The notes: generated by a model from the sequence alone, not told the origin. Shown: positions 6,425-14,426, numbered from the stretch's first letter. The stretch: DNA of 15,537 nucleotides from Victivallis vadensis (GCA_020718525.1 DYRX01000062.1:1-15537), one strand, 5' to 3'. A program made the numbers and translations.

Positions 6425-7600
6425 TCAGTTTTTACGCATGGACGACGGGATGTCGTCCAGCTTTATGAGGTTGTTTTCGCACAATGTCGCTAGTCTTTTA
6501 AGCATGTTTTCGAGCTCTCTGACGTTTCCCGGCCACGACTGTTCTGAGAGCACCTCTATCGCCTGCCTAGTGATGTCAACAGCGCGGTTGTTCTCCCGTC
6601 CGAAAATTTCGAGAAAATGCGCGATGAGGAGGGGGATGTCCGATTTCCGTTCTCTGAGCGGCGGTATTTCGACGGGAATGACGCTGATCCTGTAGTAGAG
6701 GTCTTCTCTGAATGTTCCGTCGCTAATCTTCTTTTCGAGATTTTCGTTCGTGGCGGCGACGACTCTTGCGTCAACGGGAATGCTTGCCGTCCCCCCTACC
6801 CTTCTGATTTCCTTTTCCTGGAGGACTCTCAGGAGCTTGCTCTGCATGCTGAGTGGCATTGTGCTGATTTCATCGAGCATGATTGTGCCGTTGTGGGCGA
6901 GTTCGAAGAGCCCTTTCTTGTTGTAGCTTGCACCGGTGAAAGCGCCTTTTACGTATCCGAATAGCTCGGATTCGAGAAGGGTTTCCGGCAGGGCGGCACA
7001 ATTGATTGTGACAAATTCTTCGGAGTGTCTCGGGCTTGAAGAATGGATGGCCTTGGCGACGAGCTCCTTGCCTGTGCCGCTTTCTCCCCTTATAAGCACC
7101 GTGCTGTTTGTTTTTGCGACTTTTTCAATCAGCCTGTAAACGTTCATCATTGGGGCGCTGTCGCCCACGAGCAGTTCGAAATGCCTTGTCGCACCAAGGC
7201 GGGATCTTAGCACTTCATTTTCAGCCAGGGCATCCTCGTATGACAGAGCTCTCTGTATTGTGAGGAGAATTTCATCGAATTTGAAAGGCTTGGTTATGTA
7301 GTCGAAGGCGCCATTTTTCATCGCAAGTACGGCATTGTCGACGTCGGCGTATGCTGTCATCACGATTACTGCAAGATGGGACTGGAGTTCTCTCGCCTGC
7401 TTGAGGAGGGAAAGTCCGTCTATGCCAGGGAGGCGCACATCAGTTATCATGAGGTCGAAGACCTCTTCCTTCAGCTTTGAGAGCGCCTCGTTTCCGTCGA
7501 GGGAGGTCGAGACGGAGTAATTTTCCTTGACGAGCAGTCTTTTCAGAACCTCAATTATGCTCAGCTCGTCGTCAACAATTAGTATCTTGCAAGTTTTCAA
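6425..7600 (-). CDS. NtrC-family sigma-54 activator lacking the DNA-binding domain
   Basis: A 391-residue response regulator in two parts. The receiver domain (about 1-120) has acidic pair D10/D11, phospho-acceptor D54 in MITDVRLPG, T82 and K104. The AAA+ domain (about 140-385) has Walker A GESGTGKE (172-179), the sigma-54-contacting GAFTGA loop (219-224), Walker B TIMLDE (239-244), the FREDLYYRI block and WPGNVRELEN near the end. It stops about 36 residues after that tryptophan, so the usual Fis-type helix-turn-helix is missing. No remnant lies in the 26 nt before the lipoprotein. Frames reading from 7852 only overlap the kinase. The receiver must begin at the TTG at 7600, which overlaps the kinase TGA as TTGA, implying coupled translation. 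It probably drives ATP-dependent open-complex formation by RpoN polymerase. Family parallels lacking this domain are Helicobacter FlgR and chlamydial CtcC. Confidence 0.93.
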   Translation of the reverse strand: MKTCKILIVDDELSIIEVLKRLLVKENYSVSTSLDGNEALSKLKEEVFDLMITDVRLPGIDGLSLLKQARELQSHLAVIVMTAYADVDNAVLAMKNGAFDYITKPFKFDEILLTIQRALSYEDALAENEVLRSRLGATRHFELLVGDSAPMMNVYRLIEKVAKTNSTVLIRGESGTGKELVAKAIHSSSPRHSEEFVTINCAALPETLLESELFGYVKGAFTGASYNKKGLFELAHNGTIMLDEISTMPLSMQSKLLRVLQEKEIRRVGGTASIPVDARVVAATNENLEKKISDGTFREDLYYRISVIPVEIPPLRERKSDIPLLIAHFLEIFGRENNRAVDITRQAIEVLSEQSWPGNVRELENMLKRLATLCENNLIKLDDIPSSMRKN

Positions 7601-10600
7601 TTTGTTGTCGCCATCGTTTTGAGTCTTTTGAAGAAAAGCCTTTCGTTCCAGGAAAGCAATTGCCAGTTCAGCATGAGCTCTTTTTCTATCTCGTCGAATT
7701 TCTGCTTGTCGCCGGCATTGAGTATCAGCCCGATGCATGCCGCCCATAGAGAGTCCTCGACAAAGCCCTGAGAAGCGAACTTGGACTGAAATTCCAGCGA
7801 TTTTCCTGGATCGGAGAGTGCGGAAAGGAGGAGCAGGTCGCGTTCGGAGCATGAATCGGACGCGCGGAGAAAGCGCTCTGCCGTCAAGACCGGATTTTCC
7901 TGGCTTGCCGCTGGTGTCCTAGCAGAGATGGCGGCAGACAGAAGAACCATCTTGGGCTGGTATCTGATGGATGCGATATCGGGCAAGAGGGCAAGCTCGT
8001 CAATTCTTTCGCAGATTTTTTGAAGCGTATTTGCGAGAGAAAGGCGCAGGAGGGCGGAGTCAATCCAGGAATTGTCAGCCACGCTGTCGTACCTGTTGGC
8101 GGAGATTCTTGACAGAACCGGCCACATCGGGTTGACGTAGTGGTCGGAGAGCATTGCTTTTGCCACAACTGAGGACAGAAGCATGGAGCAGAGATCAGGT
8201 GCGAGCAGTTTGCCGGAAAATGTCTTAATCTGATCTTCCGAGAGGCTCATATTGCCTTTGCTCAAGTATACTACAGTCTTGAGGAAGGCAAAATCGCCTG
8301 CCGCTTCTGGTAGAGATGAGAATCTTTCTGTGAAACGCTGGAATGCCTCCTCTAAGATTTCCGGACTGGTGTCCGGCATTCCGTGCTTTGCGATCAGCTC
8401 AATAAGTCCAATCCTGAATTCAGCTCTGCTCGTCTGCTCGTCATTTTTGCTGTAGACCATGGCTGAGGCTGTCTCCATAATTTTAATTCGGTTTCTGATC
8501 AGCAGAGAAAACTCGAGTGCAAGGGCGAGGGAGACCTTTCCCCGAGGCTCTTCGATATATGAATTGGCGGACTTAAGCATCTCCGAGAGAGCGATCTCCA
8601 ATCCGCGGGATTCATTTCCAAATTTAAGGATGAGGAGTCCGTTGGAGACGAGGAATGAAAGATTCCAGGGGAAGAGTTTTTTTCCATCTTTTACGAGTTT
8701 CTTGGTCTCTAGCGTTTTGCCCTCGGCGAACATTTTATTTGCAGTGCTCCAGGCTCCCAAAGACAGATAGCCGGTCATGAGCATGGTGTCGAGCGCCTTC
8801 CGGTTTGTAGAAAGCGACCCGCCGTCTAAAAGCAACTGGTATGCTATAGTGGGGTAGGCGGGATTGTCCTTTGCAAGCTGGGTGAAAGGCGCGCGGATAT
8901 TCTTGGGATCTTTTATTCCCCTGTTTGCCGCCACGCTCGAAACGGCAATCGCCAAAGACGCATCGGCGGCGCCCGTCAAGCTGGGCGGATTGTCATTTGC
9001 ATTGATTATTCTGGCTCTTGAGCTTGCCGCAAATGCGAGAGCCTTCATATAATTTTTTTCCGCCATGCTCTGGGAAGATTTTACAATCATCGAGGCGGCA
9101 TCCGCCTGAGGGCTGATTTTTCGGAGTTCCTGGAAGCATAGCTCCATCTCCCTCGAGTATCTCTTTTTGAACTGCCTGGGAGAAGAGAAATAGAGCGAGC
9201 AAAGAGCAGTTGCGGCATCATAATACTTAGCCTCCTTCGAGAGGACGAGATATTCCTGCCATTTTTTCGACGATTCAGCCTCTTGACGAGCTGAAGAAAA
9301 ATCGTCCGCAAGCGAAATCCAAGTGTTTGCCTCACTTTTGTCCTGGGAGAGAAGTCGCTCGTAAAGTTCGCCTGCATCGCCAGATACACCATTTGCAATC
9401 AGATAGAGCAAGACTTGGCGAACTTCTGTCGGACCAATGGTGCCCTGCGCCGGGACGCACAATTTCAGCAGAGAGAGCATGCTTGCCGGGGAGATCTGCT
9501 TCCACTGCACTGTCTTTGGAACAATAACTTTATTGCCTGTGCTTCCAGCATCGAGCGACTTGTTCAGTTTGATCCCCTTTTCGCCGATTTCGACAACTTT
9601 GAACTGCTGATCTAAATCTGGAATTGGAAGCGGCTTGCCGACTAGCGCGTCAGAATATTTCCCGATCAATGTCGAAGGATCCCAAACGGCGTAGCTGTTC
9701 AGAAATTCTATTTTCTTCCGGTATTCGGGGGAGACACTTTTTTCAGCCAAGAGAGGCGAAATCGCCTTTTGAAGCGCGGAGACGTCTTTCTTCTGAGGAG
9801 GCGCGGAAGCATATGCATCCAACGCAATGAAGTATGAGTCAATCAAGGCGTTGTCCGCAAGAGACTGGCGGCGTCTTTGAGCCTCCTGCTCTCTCGCGAT
9901 GCGCTCCTTTTCAAGCCTTTCTTTTTCAGCCTTTTCCTCCGCCTCTCTCTGAAGGCGCGCCTGCTCCTTTTCAAATGCGATTATTTTCTCCGTTATCTTC
10001 AGATAGCAGTCGTTTATAAGCGCCCTGTCCGCAGGCGGAAGAACAAAGACAGCAGGCTTTTTCGCGCTTACATCAAGTATCGCCTCCATCCTGAGCTTCA
10101 AGGAAATTACTTTTTCAACCGACTGCTTGAGAATGTCCTGTCCGATGAGATTCCGAATAAGAAACAATTCGTTCTCGAAGTCCTTGACCTGAGTATTCAA
10201 CGCATCCTTTTCCCTTCTGATCTTCAGAATGTCAGCCTTGTTCTTCTCGACGGACTCCATTATGTCCGGCGGAATCGCCTTCTCATATTTGATGAGGAAC
10301 TCTTCAATTCTGGCTATTGCTTCGTCAGGCGGGATGTAGAAAAGCTGGCTTTTCGTCCTGTTCCAGTCGGCGGCGACAAGTTCCCTGTCCGCCACTTTCA
10401 CCGGTTTTCCTGCAAATGCGCCCCCTCCCTTTTTGACGGCGATAAATACAAGCAGAGCGAATAGGAGCAATAAAAGACATGTGATAGTGACGACAAGAGG
10501 CTTGAGCGGAGACGACTTTTTCGGCAGGACAAGCTCTCTGCTTATGGTTTCTGGCGCATTCTCCTTTTCCTTAGATGGAATATTGACATGCGTTTTATGG

Positions 10601-11553
10601 AAAACCTTCCGTTCGACATCATGAACCTTTTCAATCGCCTTTGCAACTTCCTTCCAGGATGAGGGCCTGTCCTCCGGATTCTTCATCAGGAGTTCATCAA
10701 CCAGCTTGGAAATGGAGGGATTTATTTCCGGCAATATGTCCTTGAGAAGCTTCGGTCTCTCGTCGAGATGCTTTTTAAGGAGCTTGTCCATGTCCGGATC
10801 GTTGAATGGCGCCGTGCCGGCAAGCATATGGTAGAGCGTGGCTCCAAACGAATACATGTCGGATCTGAACCCTGATCTGTGTATTTCTCCGGCGATAATC
10901 TCTGGTGGCGCATATAGCGGGGTCGCCATTATGCCGTCCTTCGAGTGTGTCTTCTCGTCATGATGCGTTTTCGCAAGCCCCAGATCTGCAAGCTTCACTC
11001 CGCCACTGCTGTTGAGGATGATGTTGTCGGGCTTTATGTCTCCGTGGGAAAGCTTCTGCTTCTCCCAGGCGTAGTCGAGCGCCTGCGCTATCTTCAGCGC
11101 GATGATCATGGCATCTTTTGGGGAGACAATGCCGTCCCTCATTATGCGGGTGTCCAAGGTCTCCCCCTCGATAAGCTCCATTGCGAAGTAGTAGATTCCT
11201 TCGCTGGAGGTTCCAGCATCATAGACTTGGACAATATTGGGATGACTCAAGCCTGCCGCAGAGCGCGCCTCCTTGAAAAAACGCTCCACAAACTCCGCGT
11301 CCTGAGACAACTCGTGCGAAAGCACCTTGAGCGCGACGTATCTGTCAAGATTGATCTGCTTTGCCTTGTAGACAGTCCCCATGCCGCCCTGACCAAGCCT
11401 TGACTCTATCAGAAATCCGTTCAGGACAAAGCCCGGCTGGAGTCCATCCGAAGACGAAACAATCTGCGAACTGCACGACGGACATTTCTTGGCTCCGGAC
11501 GCCGAAGAGACCGCTTCGACTGTCTTGTCACACTTTGAGCAATACGATTTCAA
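7597..11553 (-). CDS. Large transmembrane Ser/Thr protein kinase with N-terminal zinc ribbon
   Basis: A Hanks-type kinase of about 1318 residues (numbered from the TTG at 11553). A four-cysteine zinc ribbon comes first (C5, C8, C24, C27). The kinase domain follows (about 45-310): glycine loop GQGGMG, K76 in VALKV, E95, catalytic HGDIKPDN (D172), DLG (D190) and APPE (E218). The catalytic loop reads HGD rather than HRD, so it is a non-RD kinase. One membrane span lies at about 352-373. A charged coiled coil (about 523-564, rich in Glu/Lys/Arg) and a long helical region resembling degenerate TPR-like repeats fill the rest, about 945 residues predicted outside the cytoplasm. The frame is open to a TTG at 11622, but that codon overlaps a good -10 element, so the start just before the zinc ribbon is preferred. 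It heads the four-gene operon. Substrate unknown; the adjoining regulator is a candidate. Confidence 0.9.
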   Translation of the reverse strand: MKSYCSKCDKTVEAVSSASGAKKCPSCSSQIVSSSDGLQPGFVLNGFLIESRLGQGGMGTVYKAKQINLDRYVALKVLSHELSQDAEFVERFFKEARSAAGLSHPNIVQVYDAGTSSEGIYYFAMELIEGETLDTRIMRDGIVSPKDAMIIALKIAQALDYAWEKQKLSHGDIKPDNIILNSSGGVKLADLGLAKTHHDEKTHSKDGIMATPLYAPPEIIAGEIHRSGFRSDMYSFGATLYHMLAGTAPFNDPDMDKLLKKHLDERPKLLKDILPEINPSISKLVDELLMKNPEDRPSSWKEVAKAIEKVHDVERKVFHKTHVNIPSKEKENAPETISRELVLPKKSSPLKPLVVTITCLLLLLFALLVFIAVKKGGGAFAGKPVKVADRELVAADWNRTKSQLFYIPPDEAIARIEEFLIKYEKAIPPDIMESVEKNKADILKIRREKDALNTQVKDFENELFLIRNLIGQDILKQSVEKVISLKLRMEAILDVSAKKPAVFVLPPADRALINDCYLKITEKIIAFEKEQARLQREAEEKAEKERLEKERIAREQEAQRRRQSLADNALIDSYFIALDAYASAPPQKKDVSALQKAISPLLAEKSVSPEYRKKIEFLNSYAVWDPSTLIGKYSDALVGKPLPIPDLDQQFKVVEIGEKGIKLNKSLDAGSTGNKVIVPKTVQWKQISPASMLSLLKLCVPAQGTIGPTEVRQVLLYLIANGVSGDAGELYERLLSQDKSEANTWISLADDFSSARQEAESSKKWQEYLVLSKEAKYYDAATALCSLYFSSPRQFKKRYSREMELCFQELRKISPQADAASMIVKSSQSMAEKNYMKALAFAASSRARIINANDNPPSLTGAADASLAIAVSSVAANRGIKDPKNIRAPFTQLAKDNPAYPTIAYQLLLDGGSLSTNRKALDTMLMTGYLSLGAWSTANKMFAEGKTLETKKLVKDGKKLFPWNLSFLVSNGLLILKFGNESRGLEIALSEMLKSANSYIEEPRGKVSLALALEFSLLIRNRIKIMETASAMVYSKNDEQTSRAEFRIGLIELIAKHGMPDTSPEILEEAFQRFTERFSSLPEAAGDFAFLKTVVYLSKGNMSLSEDQIKTFSGKLLAPDLCSMLLSSVVAKAMLSDHYVNPMWPVLSRISANRYDSVADNSWIDSALLRLSLANTLQKICERIDELALLPDIASIRYQPKMVLLSAAISARTPAASQENPVLTAERFLRASDSCSERDLLLLSALSDPGKSLEFQSKFASQGFVEDSLWAACIGLILNAGDKQKFDEIEKELMLNWQLLSWNERLFFKRLKTMATTN

Positions 11554-11583
11554 ACGATGCTTTCCCGTTATGTTCAAACCGAT

Positions 11584-11613
11584 GGCGAAACGATGAATAT
11601 ATCGCTTTTCGCC
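11584..11613. promoter_or_regulatory. Near-perfect inverted repeat at the kinase operon promoter
   Basis: GGCGAAA CGAT (11584-11594) and ATCG plus TTTCGCC (11601-11604, 11607-11613) form an 11-bp dyad broken by two unpaired bases, with a six-base loop. It lies directly next to the candidate -10 of the kinase operon and covers its predicted start of transcription. It could be an operator for a dimeric regulator, or a hairpin in the 5' leader. It is also about 80-105 bases upstream of the divergent plus-strand gene. The repeat is seen directly; the role is inferred. Confidence 0.5.
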
Positions 11614-11614
11614 A

Positions 11615-11643
11615 AATATCAAAGTGTTTTTTTACGATTTCAA
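11615..11643 (-). promoter_or_regulatory. Candidate sigma-70-type promoter of the kinase operon
   Basis: Minus-strand TTGAAA (11643 to 11638; five of six) and GATATT (11620 to 11615; four of six) are separated by exactly 17 bases. The predicted transcript begins near 11608, downstream of the TTG at 11622 and 55 nt before the preferred start at 11553. This is the main reason for choosing the shorter kinase start. Confidence 0.45.
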
Positions 11644-11655
11644 AGAGTAGTTCCC

Positions 11656-11684
11656 TTGAAAATGACGGAAAAAAGTGGAATAGT
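11656..11684 (+). promoter_or_regulatory. Candidate promoter of the divergent membrane-protein gene
   Basis: TTGAAA (11656-11661) and AATAGT (11679-11684) are spaced by 17 bases. The start of transcription would fall almost on the ATG at 11691, giving a leaderless or nearly leaderless message, in keeping with the weak Shine-Dalgarno there. The -10 is only four of six, so the call is tentative. Confidence 0.28.
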
Positions 11685-11690
11685 CTCGTA

Positions 11691-12395
11691 ATGGAAACAA
11701 AAAACATAGCATTGAAGCTCTTGTACACGCTTCTCCTCTGCGCAGTCAGCGCCGGCATGATCTTCACGATATTGAAGAACAAGCGCGGGCCCAAGGAAGA
11801 GGAGCTCTCCCCAAATTTTCTGGACGATCAGTTCAAAGCGTTTTGCGCCTCGAACAAAATCCCCGACAATCTCGAATTGTGCAAGATAGTGTCACTGGAA
11901 AGATACGCCAAGGAATACAAATTCATCCAGAAGAACAAGCCGTCTTCGACAAGCGTCTTCGAAGCGTCTGCCGACGTCTCGTTCCCATATTCCATCAAGG
12001 TCTCCGACGACTGGTCCTTTCTGCAGGTGAACGATGTCCTCAGGCTTGTAGCCCCTCCCCTTTCCTGCACCTCTCCGTCCTACGACGCGTCAAATCTAAA
12101 TTTCAAGGTAAGAGGAGCGTCAAACGCCTTTGGCGAGGCTGGCAAACTAGACGACTTTAAAAAGGATTTAGCTTCAAGTCTCCTCTTAAGATCAGAGTCC
12201 GGAAACCTGCTTGACCTGGCACTTGAAAAATCGAGAAGCTCCCTGGCGTCGAAAATTGCACAATGGCTCGTTCCTAAATCCGGAAGAGTTTCAAGCATCC
12301 GCGCTGTCCTCATCAAGTTCAGAAATGAGGAAAAGTTCCCAAAATTCCCGCTTCTCCTAGACACAACAAAGCTAAAAACTCCAAATGAACAGTGA
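11691..12395 (+). CDS. Single-pass membrane protein, unknown function
   Basis: A 234-residue protein with an N-terminal hydrophobic helix (about residues 7-27), a short basic stretch (KNKRGPKEEE) and a soluble remainder. It is most simply an N-terminally anchored protein; the flanking charges leave the topology unsettled. The soluble part has a beta-rich middle (around SFPYSIKVSDDW and VLRLVAPPLS) and a helical C-terminal portion ending in basic and hydrophobic segments. This layout loosely recalls small anchored DUF4230-like proteins, but I cannot confirm membership. The frame is open further upstream, where it only shadows the kinase; the ATG at 11691 is chosen because it places the hydrophobic helix at the N-terminus. 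Only a poor GTGGA precedes it. The gene is transcribed away from the kinase operon and its end overlaps the following receiver gene by 11 nt, so the two are probably co-expressed. Confidence 0.75.
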   Translation: METKNIALKLLYTLLLCAVSAGMIFTILKNKRGPKEEELSPNFLDDQFKAFCASNKIPDNLELCKIVSLERYAKEYKFIQKNKPSSTSVFEASADVSFPYSIKVSDDWSFLQVNDVLRLVAPPLSCTSPSYDASNLNFKVRGASNAFGEAGKLDDFKKDLASSLLLRSESGNLLDLALEKSRSSLASKIAQWLVPKSGRVSSIRAVLIKFRNEEKFPKFPLLLDTTKLKTPNEQ

Positions 12396-12858
12396 CGGAA
12401 ATACTAAAAGAGTTCTGGTCATAGATGACGACTATCCTCTGCTCAGGCTCGTCCAAATCATGCTGAAAAAAATAGAATGCTCCGTCGTTCCCGTCCTTTC
12501 ATCGGTGGAGGCAAGGAAGCAGATCTCCGCAAACGACCGATTCGACCTGATCATACTCGACCTCATGATGCCAGAGGAGAACGGCTTCGATTTTCTGAAA
12601 TGGAAGGACGGGCAGGACGAGAGCATCCGCTTGATTCCAGTCATTGTCGTCACGGCAAAAAACCTCAACGACGAGGAGCGCGCATTCCTGGGAGAAAGAA
12701 CTGAGACTGTCGTGCAGAAAGGACTTAACTACGCCGAAAACCTCATACGCGAAGTCAATTCCGTCTTCTCGTCGCAGATCCTATCTTCCAATTGTCCTGG
12801 GCGAACCGACAAATCCAGTCCGTATTCAACTCAAGTTCTGCCGCAGATTCCAGTTTGA
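12385..12858 (+). CDS. Stand-alone response regulator receiver protein
   Basis: A 157-residue CheY-like receiver without an output domain. The acidic cluster D14/D15/D16 follows strand 1 (RVLVIDDD). The phospho-acceptor is D59 in LIILDLMMPEENGFDFL, the switch residue T90 is in VVTAKN, and the conserved lysine is K112. After the receiver, about 30 residues rich in Ser, Pro and Gln form a tail with no recognised fold. The ATG lies inside the end of the preceding membrane-protein gene (11-nt overlap, no good Shine-Dalgarno), suggesting translational coupling. No histidine kinase is encoded in the window, so the phosphodonor is unknown; acetyl-phosphate from the Pta/AckA pathway or a distant kinase are possibilities. 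It might carry phosphate to, or compete with, the receiver of the sigma-54 activator across the divergent promoter, but that is speculation. Confidence 0.88.
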   Translation: MNSDGNTKRVLVIDDDYPLLRLVQIMLKKIECSVVPVLSSVEARKQISANDRFDLIILDLMMPEENGFDFLKWKDGQDESIRLIPVIVVTAKNLNDEERAFLGERTETVVQKGLNYAENLIREVNSVFSSQILSSNCPGRTDKSSPYSTQVLPQIPV

Positions 12859-12919
12859 CGGCGACCATTTCATCAAGATATGATAACTCAAGATCTAACA
12901 CAGAAGGAGACAGCATAAC

Positions 12920-14359
12920 ATGTCAATGTCATTGAATGGCAACAGAAATCTCATGGAAATGGAGTACGCCGTCCGCGGTCCCATACCGCAGAAAGCTGCA
13001 AAACTCAAGGAGCAGGGGCGCGAAATAATTTTCTGCAACATAGGCAACCCCCAGTCTCTCGGACAGCTTCCCATGAGCTTCCCTAGACAGGTCCTCTCCC
13101 TCATTGAGAATCCCACCTTCATCAGACGCGAAAAGGAGCTTGCGCGCCTTTCTTCCGTCTCCCCTGCCCTCCCCCATTTGGATTTGATCGAATCTGAAGT
13201 GATTGAATACGCCGAAAACATCATCTCTAAAATCGGCTCCGGAACTGGTGCCTACACCGAGAGCCGCGGCGCAAAATTCATCAGAGAGGCTGTCGCAAAA
13301 TTCATTGACCGCAGAGACGGACCAGGAGCCCCTCCTTCCGATCCAGATTCAATTTTTCTGACCGATGGCGCGGGCCAGGGAGCACAGCACATAATCCAAC
13401 TGCTCATCTCATCTCCTGATGACGCCATCATGATCCCGATACCTCAGTATCCCCTGTATTCTGCGGCGATAAAAAAGTTCGGGGGAACTCAGATCGGCTA
13501 CTATCCGGACGAAGAGAATGATTGGGCGCTCTCAAGAACCGAGCTGGAGTCCGCCTGGCAGAATGCCGGGAAGAACGGCAAGAAGATCAAGGCTCTCGTT
13601 GTCATCAATCCCGGAAATCCGACTGGCGCAGTTCTCGACGAAAAAAGCATAAACGAAATAATTGACTTCGCAATGGAGAAGGAGATCGCCGTCATCGCCG
13701 ACGAGGTATATCAGGAAAACATATACGACGGCGCCGCGCCTTTCATTTCCTTCGCCAAAGCACTCGGAAATAGGGAACTGCCCCTTTTCAGCCTTCACAG
13801 CGTTTCGAAAGGCTTTCTCGGCGAGTGCGGACACAGAGGCGCATATTTGGAACTGCGCAATCCGCCGTCGCTCGCAGACAGCTCTCTCTCTTTCATGGAA
13901 GTCCTCACCAAAATGGCGTCGGTCAACCTCTGCTCAAACACTGTCGGACAAATCCTCGTCTACATCATGACAACTCCTCCGCCCTCCGGAACCCGGACTG
14001 CGGAAATCCACGATTCTGAAAGGAAAGGCATTCTCTCCGACCTCTCGAAAAAGGCCCTCATGATTCGAGACACCTTCACCAAGATGGATAATGTGAAATG
14101 CTTCGGCAGAACCGGTGCAATGTATCTTTTCCCCAGTCTGAACAAACTGCCACGCGGCACAAATGACTTCGACTACTGCATGGCTCTCCTAGAGGAGACA
14201 GGTCTATGTACCGTGAACGGAGGCGGATTCGGACAGAAGGAAGGCACACAGCACCTCAGAATCGCATTCCTCCCTCCATTCGAGAAACTGCAGGAAGTCC
14301 TCCCAAAATGGGTAGATTTCCACAAGCGATATCTTGGGGACAGAAAACCTGCATCGTAG
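12920..14359 (+). CDS. Alanine aminotransferase-like PLP enzyme (class I/II)
   Basis: A 479-residue fold-type I aminotransferase, in length and motifs like the alanine aminotransferase (glutamate-pyruvate transaminase) family best known from eukaryotes. It begins MEYAVRGPIPQKAAKLK and carries the family's FCNIGNPQSLGQ block at about 39-49. GSGTGAYTESRG, FLTDGAGQG, INPGNPTGAVL (229-239), ADEVYQ with D261, and the PLP-binding lysine K297 in SVSKGFLGECGHRG follow; the last block is characteristic of this family. The expected reaction is L-alanine plus 2-oxoglutarate to pyruvate plus glutamate in the cytoplasm. AAGGAGA about ten bases before the ATG at 12920 supports the start. The gene begins 61 nt after the receiver gene and may share its transcript, though a separate promoter is possible. 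Other transaminases of this class cannot be excluded. Confidence 0.92.
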   Translation: MSMSLNGNRNLMEMEYAVRGPIPQKAAKLKEQGREIIFCNIGNPQSLGQLPMSFPRQVLSLIENPTFIRREKELARLSSVSPALPHLDLIESEVIEYAENIISKIGSGTGAYTESRGAKFIREAVAKFIDRRDGPGAPPSDPDSIFLTDGAGQGAQHIIQLLISSPDDAIMIPIPQYPLYSAAIKKFGGTQIGYYPDEENDWALSRTELESAWQNAGKNGKKIKALVVINPGNPTGAVLDEKSINEIIDFAMEKEIAVIADEVYQENIYDGAAPFISFAKALGNRELPLFSLHSVSKGFLGECGHRGAYLELRNPPSLADSSLSFMEVLTKMASVNLCSNTVGQILVYIMTTPPPSGTRTAEIHDSERKGILSDLSKKALMIRDTFTKMDNVKCFGRTGAMYLFPSLNKLPRGTNDFDYCMALLEETGLCTVNGGGFGQKEGTQHLRIAFLPPFEKLQEVLPKWVDFHKRYLGDRKPAS

Positions 14360-14426
14360 TCCTAACCTAAAAAAGGTGGGCGGACGACCGTGCATGATCT
14401 GCAGGACGATTGATGTAAAGATTCGC

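Noticed and set aside
7601..7852. Longer start for the sigma-54 activator, adding 84 residues before the receiver domain.
   Set aside because: The added part lies wholly inside the kinase gene in another frame, is Arg-rich without any fold, and receivers begin almost at their first strand.
11361..11690. Longer plus-strand start for the membrane protein.
   Set aside because: It would overlap the start of the kinase gene and the promoter region; the added sequence has the look of an antisense shadow and the hydrophobic helix fits an N-terminus at 11691.
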